Of a stretch of 64,000 nucleotides of DNA, positions 16,818-23,646 are shown piece after piece. Location of the stretch: the NCBI RefSeq assembly GCF_010993705.1, contig NZ_WOFO01000001.1, positions 772,132 through 836,131 on the forward strand, read 5' to 3'. A program made the position numbers and the translations under genes. Position 1 is the first letter of the stretch, and each line of letters starts with the position of its first letter. Source of the DNA: Cyclobacterium sp. SYSU L10401 (GTDB lineage: Bacteria; Bacteroidota; Bacteroidia; Cytophagales; Cyclobacteriaceae). The notes under the pieces were generated by a model. It was not told where the DNA came from and made no database searches. It was given only the letters and a program-made list of their open reading frames with translations.

Positions 16818-17405
16818 ATGAAACATATTTTTATTGTGGTTTTGATGTTTGCTGGCATCAATGGTTTCGCACAGCAACATCAGGTAGGACTGAGGTTGGG
16901 AGACCCGTATGGGCTTTCGCTAAAGACCGATTTAAATGAACATTATGCTGCTGAGGTCATCCTTGGAAGGGGCAGTCCAAACAGTAGCCAGTATTACAGG
17001 AGGACATTTGATCAGAATAAACCCTTGAGTTCAGCAATCTATTACGGGCAGCAAGTTTCAGGAGCCTTTTCCCTGCAGGCCAGGCTGGCATATGAAGAGT
17101 CGCTAAATGGAGAATTTGATATAGCAGCCGGTAATTTAAAGGGTTTTGCAGGTTTTGGGGTTCAGCTGAGAAATGTAGCCGTCAGCTACTTTTACCATAC
17201 GCCTAATGGGGGAGAAAATGCCTCAGCCAATTTGTCTGAAAGGTCTGATATTGATTTTGGTCCGGAAGGTTTTGTGGGTGCATCTTATTTATTTGAGGAT
17301 TTACCTGTGGTCCTTTTTTCTGAATTGGGGTTATTTATGGAGTTGATGAACCGGATAGGGCATTTAAAAGTTCAGGGTGCCATTGGTGCCCGGTATAGAT
17401 TCTAA
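16818..17405 (+). CDS. Small secreted outer-membrane beta-barrel-like protein, unknown function
   Basis: 195 residues from the ATG at 16818, chosen because it starts a clean signal peptide (MKHIFIVVLMFAGINGFAQQ); an upstream GTG-type start at 16806 adds only four residues. The mature part alternates hydrophobic and polar residues (GAFSLQARLAYEESL, LKGFAGFGVQLRNVAVSYFY) and ends VQGAIGARYRF with a terminal aromatic, consistent with a small outer-membrane barrel. No specific family was recognised. It is followed after 2 bases by a membrane-anchored unknown protein. Confidence 0.72.
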   Translation: MKHIFIVVLMFAGINGFAQQHQVGLRLGDPYGLSLKTDLNEHYAAEVILGRGSPNSSQYYRRTFDQNKPLSSAIYYGQQVSGAFSLQARLAYEESLNGEFDIAAGNLKGFAGFGVQLRNVAVSYFYHTPNGGENASANLSERSDIDFGPEGFVGASYLFEDLPVVLFSELGLFMELMNRIGHLKVQGAIGARYRF

Positions 17406-17407
17406 TC

Positions 17408-17926
17408 ATGATGGATAAAAAGAAAGTTCTTCCTGTAGCCATAGTTTTTTTCCTTACTTTGTTCGGAATATACGTTTACATGGGAGGGCTTAATGAGGTT
17501 CGTATGGAGCTGATTGACTGTAGGGATATTGAGCTAATAGGTTTGGAATACCGTGGCACTCCGCAGGATGAAGAACTTGGTTTGACATTTCAAAAAGTAG
17601 AAGCGGAAAGAAATGAAAACCCTTTGTATACCATTTACTATAAAGAGCCATCTGGAAAGCGTGATACCCTGCATGTCTTCGTAGGTTTGGAAAGGGGAAA
17701 TACAGGTAAAATCCTTTCTGAAGGATGGATTGAAAAGACTTTTGAATGCCGTAGGGCAATTAAAGCTTCTATAGAAATGCACCAATTGGTTATGCCAGGA
17801 GCTGGAAAAACAAAACAACAAATGGTTGATTTTGCCAGGAGGGAGCAGGTAGATCCCCAGGGGGTCTATATTGATAAAATCATTTCAAGGGATAAGGTAG
17901 AGGTACTGGCCCCCATAGTGGATTAA
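17408..17926 (+). CDS. Membrane-anchored protein, possibly GyrI-like effector-binding fold
   Basis: 172 residues. One hydrophobic helix at residues about 7-25 (VLPVAIVFFLTLFGIYVYM) acts as anchor or uncleaved signal. The rest has a layout reminiscent of GyrI/AraC effector-binding domains (DIELIGLEYRGTPQDEE, a central LYTIYYKEPSG strand, and a C-terminal VYIDKIISRDKVEVLAP), but similarity is weak and the assignment is a guess. It is 2 bases after the barrel-like gene and likely in the same transcript. Confidence 0.6.
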   Translation: MMDKKKVLPVAIVFFLTLFGIYVYMGGLNEVRMELIDCRDIELIGLEYRGTPQDEELGLTFQKVEAERNENPLYTIYYKEPSGKRDTLHVFVGLERGNTGKILSEGWIEKTFECRRAIKASIEMHQLVMPGAGKTKQQMVDFARREQVDPQGVYIDKIISRDKVEVLAPIVD

Positions 17927-18080
17927 ACCAATCGGTAGGCGAATTTTGGTGTTCTCAATGGACGGTTTACTTTTCAACCAAGCGTTGCTACCCTTGTAAA
18001 AAGGTGTAATTTTTCTTGTTGTAAGCTATTGGTATGATTTTAGAGAATAATTTTAAGGTTTTAAATAATTTTATGATACT

Positions 18081-18626
18081 ATGGAAAAAGTAAAACTGAT
18101 GAAGCGTTTTAACCTGAGTTTGTTCTTTTTGGCCGCTCTATTATTCTGGAGTTGTGAAGGTCCCGTAGGACCACAGGGCCCTCCAGGTTCTGATGGCTTG
18201 GATGGGGTCAATATTGTAGGTGAAGTTTTTGAAATTGTTGGCGATTTTGTTCCTGGAAGTGATTTTCGACTTAGGGGAGAATATGGCTTCGATATCCTAG
18301 AATCAGATAAAGTTTTGATTTATCGCTTGGATGGTACGGACCAGGAGGGTACCGATATCTGGAGGTTAATTCCACAGATAGTCTTTCATGAGCAGGGTAT
18401 TTTCACCTATGATTTTGATTTCACTTATTTTGACTATACCATCTTCTTAAATGGGGATTTTGATTTAAACAATTTGGAACCTGCTTTGACGGATAATCAA
18501 ATTTTCCGGGTGCTGATCATTCCTGCCGACAGGATTGACCTGAGGCTGGATTTTTCCGATCATCGGGGAGTGCTGGAGATGTTGAAAATCGAAGAATCGG
18601 ACATACAGCGTATTTCCCTGAATTAA
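18081..18626 (+). CDS. Collagen-like lipoprotein, copy 1
   Basis: 181 residues. A lipoprotein signal ends at Cys26 (LLFWSC); an internal ATG at 18099 (residue 7) is an alternative start. Straight after the lipobox come six Gly-X-Y triplets (GPVGPQGPPGSDGLDGVN). The remainder is an acidic globular domain of about 135 residues. A second 181-residue lipoprotein with the same plan lies 143 bases downstream; shared landmarks are W-R-x-x-P-Q near the middle, NGDFDLNNLEPALTDNQ versus QGNFDLTQLDPEWTDNQ, and a terminal DFSD motif. Function unknown; with only six triplets a long collagen stalk is impossible, so the triplets may serve as a short trimerising linker at the cell surface. Confidence 0.8.
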   Translation: MEKVKLMKRFNLSLFFLAALLFWSCEGPVGPQGPPGSDGLDGVNIVGEVFEIVGDFVPGSDFRLRGEYGFDILESDKVLIYRLDGTDQEGTDIWRLIPQIVFHEQGIFTYDFDFTYFDYTIFLNGDFDLNNLEPALTDNQIFRVLIIPADRIDLRLDFSDHRGVLEMLKIEESDIQRISLN

Positions 18627-18661
18627 AAAAAAGCCGTATGATTCAACAATAATTCGCTGAG

Positions 18662-18693
18662 ACAGTTTATCCTAAGGGTAAGCTGTTTTTTTT
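18662..18693 (+). terminator. Rho-independent terminator after collagen-like lipoprotein copy 1
   Basis: An 11-base stem (acagtttatcc with gggtaagctgt, two G-T wobbles) with loop taa, followed by a run of eight T. It separates the two paralogous lipoprotein genes transcriptionally. Confidence 0.85.
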
Positions 18694-18701
18694 GTATGTT
18701 G

Positions 18702-18732
18702 TTGGATAAACAAAAATTACCCTTTATCTTTC
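18702..18732 (+). promoter_or_regulatory. Promoter of collagen-like lipoprotein copy 2
   Basis: TTG (18702-18704), 20-base spacer, TATCTTTC (18725-18732; one mismatch to TAnnTTTG). The predicted leader is about 30 bases. It lies directly behind the terminator of copy 1, so the second gene has its own promoter. Confidence 0.5.
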
Positions 18733-18769
18733 AAATAAAGCATTATATAATTCAGGTAAACCAAAATTT

Positions 18770-19315
18770 ATGAAAAAGATTTTATACTTATTAGCGTTTG
18801 TATGCGTGTTGGCATTACCAGCATGTGAAGGTCCCGAAGGACCACAGGGCCCTCCTGGCCTGGATGGAGTAGATGGTGAGGATGGTGAAGATGGTATAGA
18901 AGTGTTGAATTTGGTTTTTGAGGGTCAGGTGACCTTTTCAGAAGAAAATGATTTTGCCATTGGTTCACAATTTGAAATTGAGCGTGGTGACAATCTACTG
19001 GTTTTCCTGGAATGGGCTCAGGCTGAGGGCAGCTCCGTATGGAGGCAGCTTCCACAAAACGTTTTTTTTGATGAAGGAGCCATACTGACGTATAATTACC
19101 AATATACGACTACTTTTTTCAATGTGTTTATGCAAGGGAATTTTGACCTGACTCAATTAGATCCGGAATGGACAGATAATCAGAGAATCCGAATCGTACT
19201 GTTACCTGGCTTTTTTGTAGAAGAAAACGCAAGGATGGATTTCAGTGATTTTGATGCAGTTATGGAATTGATAGGCAAAGAGGAAAAAGATATCGTACAG
19301 ATGGATTTCAAATAA
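18770..19315 (+). CDS. Collagen-like lipoprotein, copy 2
   Basis: 181 residues, same length as copy 1. The signal (MKKILYLLAFVCVLALPAC) ends in a lipobox with Cys19, followed by Gly-X-Y triplets (GPEGPQGPPGLDGVDGEDG and on to GEDG). The codons around the CEGP-GPQGPPG stretch are almost identical in the two genes, while the globular domains have diverged strongly (for example VWRQLPQNVFFDEGAILTYN versus IWRLIPQIVFHEQGIFTYD). The whole protein is very acidic. Tandem duplication followed by divergence is the simplest reading. Confidence 0.8.
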   Translation: MKKILYLLAFVCVLALPACEGPEGPQGPPGLDGVDGEDGEDGIEVLNLVFEGQVTFSEENDFAIGSQFEIERGDNLLVFLEWAQAEGSSVWRQLPQNVFFDEGAILTYNYQYTTTFFNVFMQGNFDLTQLDPEWTDNQRIRIVLLPGFFVEENARMDFSDFDAVMELIGKEEKDIVQMDFK

Positions 19316-19343
19316 TGTACTGAGTGAGTAGTTTTTTGGATTC

Positions 19344-19378
19344 AAAGTGCTTTTTTATTTCAAAAAAGCACTTTTTTC
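19344..19378 (+). terminator. Rho-independent terminator after collagen-like lipoprotein copy 2
   Basis: A perfect 13-base stem (aaagtgctttttt with aaaaaagcacttt), 5-base loop, ending in a T-rich run. It lies between the lipoprotein gene and hemE. Confidence 0.85.
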
Positions 19379-19415
19379 ATTTTAAGGCCGCCTTCTTTTT
19401 TGAAATATCTTAGGC

Positions 19416-19423
19416 TATATTTG
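19416..19423 (+). promoter_or_regulatory. Likely -7 promoter element of hemE
   Basis: TATATTTG matches TAnnTTTG exactly and ends only 4 bases before the ATG at 19428. A TTTG at 19399-19402 is nearer (13 bases) than the usual spacing. The position implies a leaderless or nearly leaderless hemE message. Confidence 0.42.
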
Positions 19424-19427
19424 CAGC

Positions 19428-20453
19428 ATGCAAATAAAAAATGACATCCTCTTAAAGGTTATCAGCGGAGAAAAGGCAGAGCGCACGCCGGTGTGGTTAA
19501 TGAGACAAGCCGGAAGGATTTTGCCAGAATACCGGGCGGTTCGCAATAGTGTGAGCGGCTTCATAGAATTGGCAAAGACGCCTGAATTGGCAGCAGAGGT
19601 GACCATACAGCCGGTGGACCTTTTGGGGGTTGATGCGGCCATAATTTTTTCTGATATTTTGGTGGTACCCGAAGCCATGGGCTTACCTTACCAAATGATA
19701 GAGAAAAGGGGGCCATGGTTTCCTGATACTATAAAGAGTGCTGCGGATATAAAAAAATTGAGGATTGCTGATCCTAAGACAGATCTACATTATGTCCTGG
19801 AGGCCATTCGCATTGCTAAAAAGGGACTTAACGGAAGGGTTCCCTTGATTGGGTTTGCAGGTGCTCCCTGGACCATTTTTGCTTATATGGTGGAGGGATC
19901 GGGAAGTAAAACCTTTTCCAAGGCAAGGGCGATGTTGTACCAAAATCCTGAATTGGCCCATCAGTTGTTAGATATGATCACCAAGACCACAATTAAATAT
20001 GTCAAGGCCCAGGTGGAGGCAGGAGCTAATGTTATTCAGGTATTTGATAGTTGGGCGGGTATTTTACCACCTTACCATTACAGGGAATTCTCATTAAAAT
20101 ACATAGAGAAGATTTGTGAAGCTGTTACAGAGGTCCCTGTGACGGTATTTGCCAAAGGAGCTTTTTTTGCGATGCCGGAAATTCTGCAACTCCCTTGTGA
20201 TACGGTCGGTTTGGACTGGAACATGAATGTTGAAGAAATCTGTAAACTTTCCGGAGGAAGAAAAGCCATACAAGGAAATTTAGATCCTGCAGTTTTGTAT
20301 GCTTCAGATGAAGTGTTGGTGACCCAGACACAGCGCATGTTAGATCAGTTTAAAGGAGCCAGGCATATTGCCAATTTGGGCCATGGTGTCTACCCGGATA
20401 CTGACCCTGAAAAAGTCAGACTTTTTATTCAAACTGTAAAAGCCTATCAATAA
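19428..20453 (+). CDS. hemE: Uroporphyrinogen III decarboxylase
   Basis: 341 residues, standard length. Family motifs are present: [20 protein letters not shown] at the N terminus (the substrate-binding arginines), [12 protein letters not shown] with the catalytic Asp region, [24 protein letters not shown]-type [16 protein letters not shown], and the C-terminal [15 protein letters not shown]. It decarboxylates the four acetate side chains of uroporphyrinogen III to give coproporphyrinogen III in the cytosol. It stands alone, with a terminator before it and a gene-poor AT-rich stretch after it. Confidence 0.97.
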   Translation: MQIKNDILLKVISGEKAERTPVWLMRQAGRILPEYRAVRNSVSGFIELAKTPELAAEVTIQPVDLLGVDAAIIFSDILVVPEAMGLPYQMIEKRGPWFPDTIKSAADIKKLRIADPKTDLHYVLEAIRIAKKGLNGRVPLIGFAGAPWTIFAYMVEGSGSKTFSKARAMLYQNPELAHQLLDMITKTTIKYVKAQVEAGANVIQVFDSWAGILPPYHYREFSLKYIEKICEAVTEVPVTVFAKGAFFAMPEILQLPCDTVGLDWNMNVEEICKLSGGRKAIQGNLDPAVLYASDEVLVTQTQRMLDQFKGARHIANLGHGVYPDTDPEKVRLFIQTVKAYQ

Positions 20454-20602
20454 AATCAGCCGCATGCCTCTCTCTTTATTTAATAATTTATGGATAAAAT
20501 TTAATTTATTTTTTATTTTTTAGATAAATACTACTAATATTGATTTTAAATAATCTTTTAATATTTTTAAAGTCCTTCCAGCTGAGATTTTAACCCCGAT
20601 TA

Positions 20603-20634
20603 TTTGCTAATGTCGCAACAGCTAAATATATTTG
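20603..20634 (+). promoter_or_regulatory. Promoter of the first phosphoglycosyl transferase gene (head of EPS locus)
   Basis: TTTG (20603-20606), 20-base spacer, TATATTTG (20627-20634), a full match to the Bacteroidota promoter. The leader is about 60 bases. Just downstream, at 20641-20655, is the palindrome TGTATTTTAAATACA. The same promoter and parts of the flank recur before the second transferase gene. Confidence 0.65.
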
Positions 20635-20640
20635 TTAAAA

Positions 20641-20655
20641 TGTATTTTAAATACA
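20641..20655. promoter_or_regulatory. Palindrome at the predicted start site, possible operator
   Basis: TGTATTT-T-AAATACA is a perfect 7-base inverted repeat located at the predicted transcription start of the first transferase gene. The corresponding place before the second gene (21671-21685) keeps the left arm TGTATTT but has a degraded right arm. Binding by a repressor is only inferred. Confidence 0.35.
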
Positions 20656-20699
20656 ATAAAACGATTTATAGTTTTTATTAGGGGTTACCTGTTGCAACA

Positions 20700-21392
20700 A
20701 TGGAAAAGTTTTTACGTAAGGAAAAGGAGCCTGATTTTTTTTCCAAAAGGCTTAGCGGTTACATTACCCCTGAAGGAGTTGTTTATTTAACAGATTCTCA
20801 TAAGTTACTGGTTAAGAGATTTTTGGATTTGGTGGTTTCGGTTTTCTTTTTGCTATTCATCATGTCCTGGGCATTCCCAATCATTGCATTAATGATTCGT
20901 TTTGACTCAAAAGGTCCCATTCTTTTTAAGCAATTGAGACATGGAAAAGGTAATAGTACCTTTTGGTGCTACAAATTCAGGACAATGAGAGTGAATACCG
21001 AGTCAGACCTTTTGCAGGCCAGCAGGGATGACCTTAGGGTAACCCGGGTGGGAAGGTTTTTAAGAAAATCGAGCATAGATGAAATTCCACAGTTCGTTAA
21101 TGTGTTCTTGGGGGAGATGTCTCTTATTGGTCCCAGGCCACATGCGGTACCCATGAACCACCTCTTTTCCAATGAAATCGATAATTATATGTTCCGTCAT
21201 GCGGTAAAACCCGGAATTACAGGTCTCGCTCAATCGAAAGGCTTTAGAGGAGAGGTGCTGGATTTTTATGATATTTATGGCAGGGTAAAGCTGGATCATT
21301 TCTATATTAGGAAATGGTGTTTGGTTTTAGATTTCAAAATTGTTTTTTGGACCCTTCTTACCCTACTTTTTAAAAACGGGAAAGCTTATTGA
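20700..21392 (+). CDS. Polyprenyl-phosphate sugar-1-phosphate transferase (monotopic PGT), copy 1
   Basis: 230 residues of the bacterial sugar transferase family (WcaJ/WbaP catalytic domain without the large N-terminal membrane region). A single hydrophobic segment (residues about 43-66, the re-entrant helix of monotopic PGTs) is followed by the basic QLRHGKGN stretch, WCYKFRTM, the catalytic Asp127-Glu128 dyad in SSIDEIPQ, and IGPRPHAVPMN, VKPGITGLAQ. It should move a sugar-1-phosphate from a UDP-sugar to undecaprenyl phosphate, starting repeat-unit synthesis on the inner face of the cytoplasmic membrane. It is the first gene of the exopolysaccharide locus. A paralogue follows 352 bases downstream with its own promoter. 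Confidence 0.9.
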   Translation: MEKFLRKEKEPDFFSKRLSGYITPEGVVYLTDSHKLLVKRFLDLVVSVFFLLFIMSWAFPIIALMIRFDSKGPILFKQLRHGKGNSTFWCYKFRTMRVNTESDLLQASRDDLRVTRVGRFLRKSSIDEIPQFVNVFLGEMSLIGPRPHAVPMNHLFSNEIDNYMFRHAVKPGITGLAQSKGFRGEVLDFYDIYGRVKLDHFYIRKWCLVLDFKIVFWTLLTLLFKNGKAY

Positions 21393-21633
21393 TCAAGGGT
21401 ATCTCTTTTCGGCTAAGGCTCCTTTTTTGACCTTCGATTTTCAGTTATCCCGAGACCGATGACTTTTGCTCAAGTATCAGAACAGAATGTTCGGGATGGG
21501 GATAAATGGCTTTAAATGCCATTTTTTCGATTATAAATTGAAAATACCTATCTTAAAACCAATTTTTAAAACTATAAAAACGAATTTTAAATACAAAAAA
21601 ACGGTTTTTAATTAAATTTATTTCTGCAATCGC
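21393..21633. repeat. Gene-free spacer between the two PGT genes with a second copy of the AT-rich leader block
   Basis: No ORF is credible here. At about 21425-21500 there is a GC-richer patch (ttatcccgagaccgatgac ... gttcgggatggggat) with imperfect inverted repeats, resembling the REP-like fragments at 13.45 and 38.5 kb. At 21584-21610 there is attttaaatacaaaaaaacg, close to attttaaatacaataaaacg at 20644-20663 in front of the first PGT gene. The spacer therefore looks like a duplicated and reshuffled control region. Confidence 0.4.
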
Positions 21634-21664
21634 TTGTATGCTGCTAAAAGTAATTATATATTTG
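21634..21664 (+). promoter_or_regulatory. Promoter of the second phosphoglycosyl transferase gene
   Basis: TTG (21634-21636), 20-base spacer, TATATTTG (21657-21664): the same -7 sequence and spacing as the promoter of the first PGT gene. The next bases (taaaaatgtattt versus ttaaaatgtattt) are also conserved. Leader about 70 bases. Confidence 0.62.
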
Positions 21665-21744
21665 TAAAAATGTATTTCAGATATATAAAAATGTTTTTTA
21701 AACAGGTAGTTTGGTTTTGAAGTTGAATGTAAAGATTGTTAGAG

Positions 21745-22452
21745 ATGGAAGATGTTTTGATAGGTCAAAAGCTTGGCCAGTCCCTGAAAGGGAGAAATTT
21801 TGTTAAACAGCAGCAGCCAACCAAGGTCGTCTTTTTGTATCAGCAAAAAGATAATTTTAAGAAGAGAATAATGAAGAGGACTTTTGACCTGGTCATTTCT
21901 CTTTTCACACTTGTCTTTGTAATTTCCTGGTTATTTCCTGTGATTGCGATACTGATTAAACGGGATTCGAAAGGCCCGGTATTTTTTAAGCAGTTACGTC
22001 ACGGAAGGGGTAATAAGAAATTTTATTGCTACAAATTCAGGACTATGGTCAAAAACAATGAAGCAGATACCAGGCAAGCTACTCAAGGTGATGCAAGGAT
22101 CACTAAAATTGGCAAGTTCTTGAGGAAAACAAGTCTGGATGAGTTGCCTCAGGTTTTTAATGTGATTCTGGGCGAGATGTCCATTGTCGGGCCCAGACCA
22201 CATGCGGTACCTATGAACCTGGAGTTTGCCAAGGAAATTGAAAATTTCATGCAACGGCATCAGGTAAAGCCCGGAATCACCGGACTGGCACAGAGCAAAG
22301 GGTATAGGGGAGAGATTTCCTCATTTCAAGAGCTTTATTCCAGGTTCAGATTGGATTTCTTTTATGTAAAAAAATGGTGTCTGATTTTTGATATTAAAAT
22401 TGTGATTGAAACAGCTATTTCTTTAGTGACCAAGAATCACAAGGCTTATTGA
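21745..22452 (+). CDS. Polyprenyl-phosphate sugar-1-phosphate transferase (monotopic PGT), copy 2
   Basis: 235 residues from the ATG at 21745 (a TTG three codons earlier is possible but unneeded). It has the same layout as copy 1: hydrophobic re-entrant helix, QLRHGRGNKKFYCYKFRTM, catalytic Asp-Glu in TSLDELPQ, VGPRPHAVPMN and VKPGITGLAQSKGYRG. The two catalytic cores are very alike, but the first 40 or so residues are unrelated. Either both start different glycans, or one is a spare or a condition-specific version. The different N termini suggest different regulation or partners. Confidence 0.88.
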   Translation: MEDVLIGQKLGQSLKGRNFVKQQQPTKVVFLYQQKDNFKKRIMKRTFDLVISLFTLVFVISWLFPVIAILIKRDSKGPVFFKQLRHGRGNKKFYCYKFRTMVKNNEADTRQATQGDARITKIGKFLRKTSLDELPQVFNVILGEMSIVGPRPHAVPMNLEFAKEIENFMQRHQVKPGITGLAQSKGYRGEISSFQELYSRFRLDFFYVKKWCLIFDIKIVIETAISLVTKNHKAY

Positions 22453-22837
22453 TTCTTGATAGCCTGTACTTTGGCTATTCAAAAAAAACCGATACCTGTT
22501 GTCTGGTTTCCTTTTTTTCAAGGCACTTATTTGTATTTGGTTCGATGTTTGCTGTGGTTGGTCGATTTATGGAAGTAAAAGTAGAAAGTATTGGTGTAAA
22601 TGGGGTATGGGTTATTTAGGTAGTAAACCCGTAGGATTTGAAAAATCAATTTACTCCTTACCATTACCAAAGTATAGTAAATGAAATTAAAATTATTATG
22701 CAAAGTTCTTATTGTTCTGATAATTAAGTAATTTGCGGTTCCTTTGATGGATTAATGTTTTAAAAAATAATTGTTTAGCTTTTTCGCCAGTAATAAAATT
22801 ACGGTGAGTAAAATCGATGTAACAGTCTTATTATTTT
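22453..22837. other. 385-base gene-free leader upstream of the Wza-like gene
   Basis: AT-rich DNA with no ORF I would accept. A small hairpin (atagcc/ggctat at 22459-22478) follows the PGT stop but is not followed by a T-run on either strand. I found only an imperfect promoter-like site (gtaatttg near 22727). A long leader here could host transcript-elongation control of the downstream export and assembly genes, but there is no direct sign of it. Confidence 0.3.
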
Positions 22838-23635
22838 ATGAAAAAATTTACTTTATTTAACAGCTTGGTTTTTATGGTTTTGTTTTTTGGCCTGATGGGT
22901 TGTGCAAAAAGGAATCTGGTGTATTTCAGTGATATAGAGTCAGGTTCTGATTTTTCTACTGAAATTGAGGATTTTCCAGAGCCCAAAATACAGAAAGGTG
23001 ATTTGTTGAAAATTACCGTCAGCAGTCTTAGTGCAGAATCCAATTTATTATTCAATGCCGGAGTAATGTCCTCCGCCGAAGATGGAAGGATGATGAATGC
23101 AGCAGTACCCATCAACGAAGGATATCTGGTGGATAAAGACGGGCAGGTTAATTTTCCTGTTTTAGGTAAGATTGGCTTAGAAGGATTGACAAAAGAGGAG
23201 GCCATTGAAAAAATGGCACAACGATTGGAGGAATATGTTAAAGACCCAATTGTTAACCTTCAATACCTTAATTTTAAGATAACGGTAATTGGTGAAGTCT
23301 CCAATCCCAATACCTTCACACTGGAGACTGACAGAATCACCATTTTGGAAGCTTTGGGGCTTGCAGGAGATATGACAGAATATGGAAAGCGGGAGAACGT
23401 TTTGGTTATCAGGGATGAAGGTGGAGTACGGAAGGCGGTAAGATTGAATCTGAATGACAGGGCAATTTTGAATTCACCTTACTTTATGTTGCATCAAAAT
23501 GATGTCATTTACGTTGAACCAGATAAGATCAAGGCAGTACAGGCAAGCACCAATCAACGTACTTTTGCAGTGTTGGGTTTGCTGGTCTCAGTTGGCGTTT
23601 CGCTTCTGTTTAACTTACGCTTCTACTTAGAATAA
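22838..23635 (+). CDS. Wza/BexD-like polysaccharide export lipoprotein
   Basis: 265 residues. The signal peptide ends in a lipobox (GLMGCAKRN, Cys22). Then comes the polysaccharide export (PES) domain (PKIQKGDLLKITVSSL ... VDKDGQVNFPVLGKIGLEGLTKEEA), followed by one SLBB domain (ITVIGEVSNPNTFTLETDRITILEALGLAG). The C terminus is a hydrophobic helix (TFAVLGLLVSVGVSLLF), as in Wza, where the C-terminal helices line the outer-membrane pore. It should form the export channel for the polysaccharide, working with the Wzc-like protein encoded 11 bases downstream. Confidence 0.92.
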   Translation: MKKFTLFNSLVFMVLFFGLMGCAKRNLVYFSDIESGSDFSTEIEDFPEPKIQKGDLLKITVSSLSAESNLLFNAGVMSSAEDGRMMNAAVPINEGYLVDKDGQVNFPVLGKIGLEGLTKEEAIEKMAQRLEEYVKDPIVNLQYLNFKITVIGEVSNPNTFTLETDRITILEALGLAGDMTEYGKRENVLVIRDEGGVRKAVRLNLNDRAILNSPYFMLHQNDVIYVEPDKIKAVQASTNQRTFAVLGLLVSVGVSLLFNLRFYLE

Positions 23636-23646
23636 GATATAATATT

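Noticed and set aside
16715-16939. 74-codon ORF overlapping the small barrel-like gene
   Set aside because: Out of frame with the signal-peptide-bearing gene at 16818 and without features.
22459-22478. Hairpin after the second PGT gene
   Set aside because: Six-base stem without a T-run on either strand, so not a credible terminator.
22499-22684. 61-codon ORF before the Wza-like gene
   Set aside because: Trp- and Cys-rich low-complexity translation, no promoter or start context.
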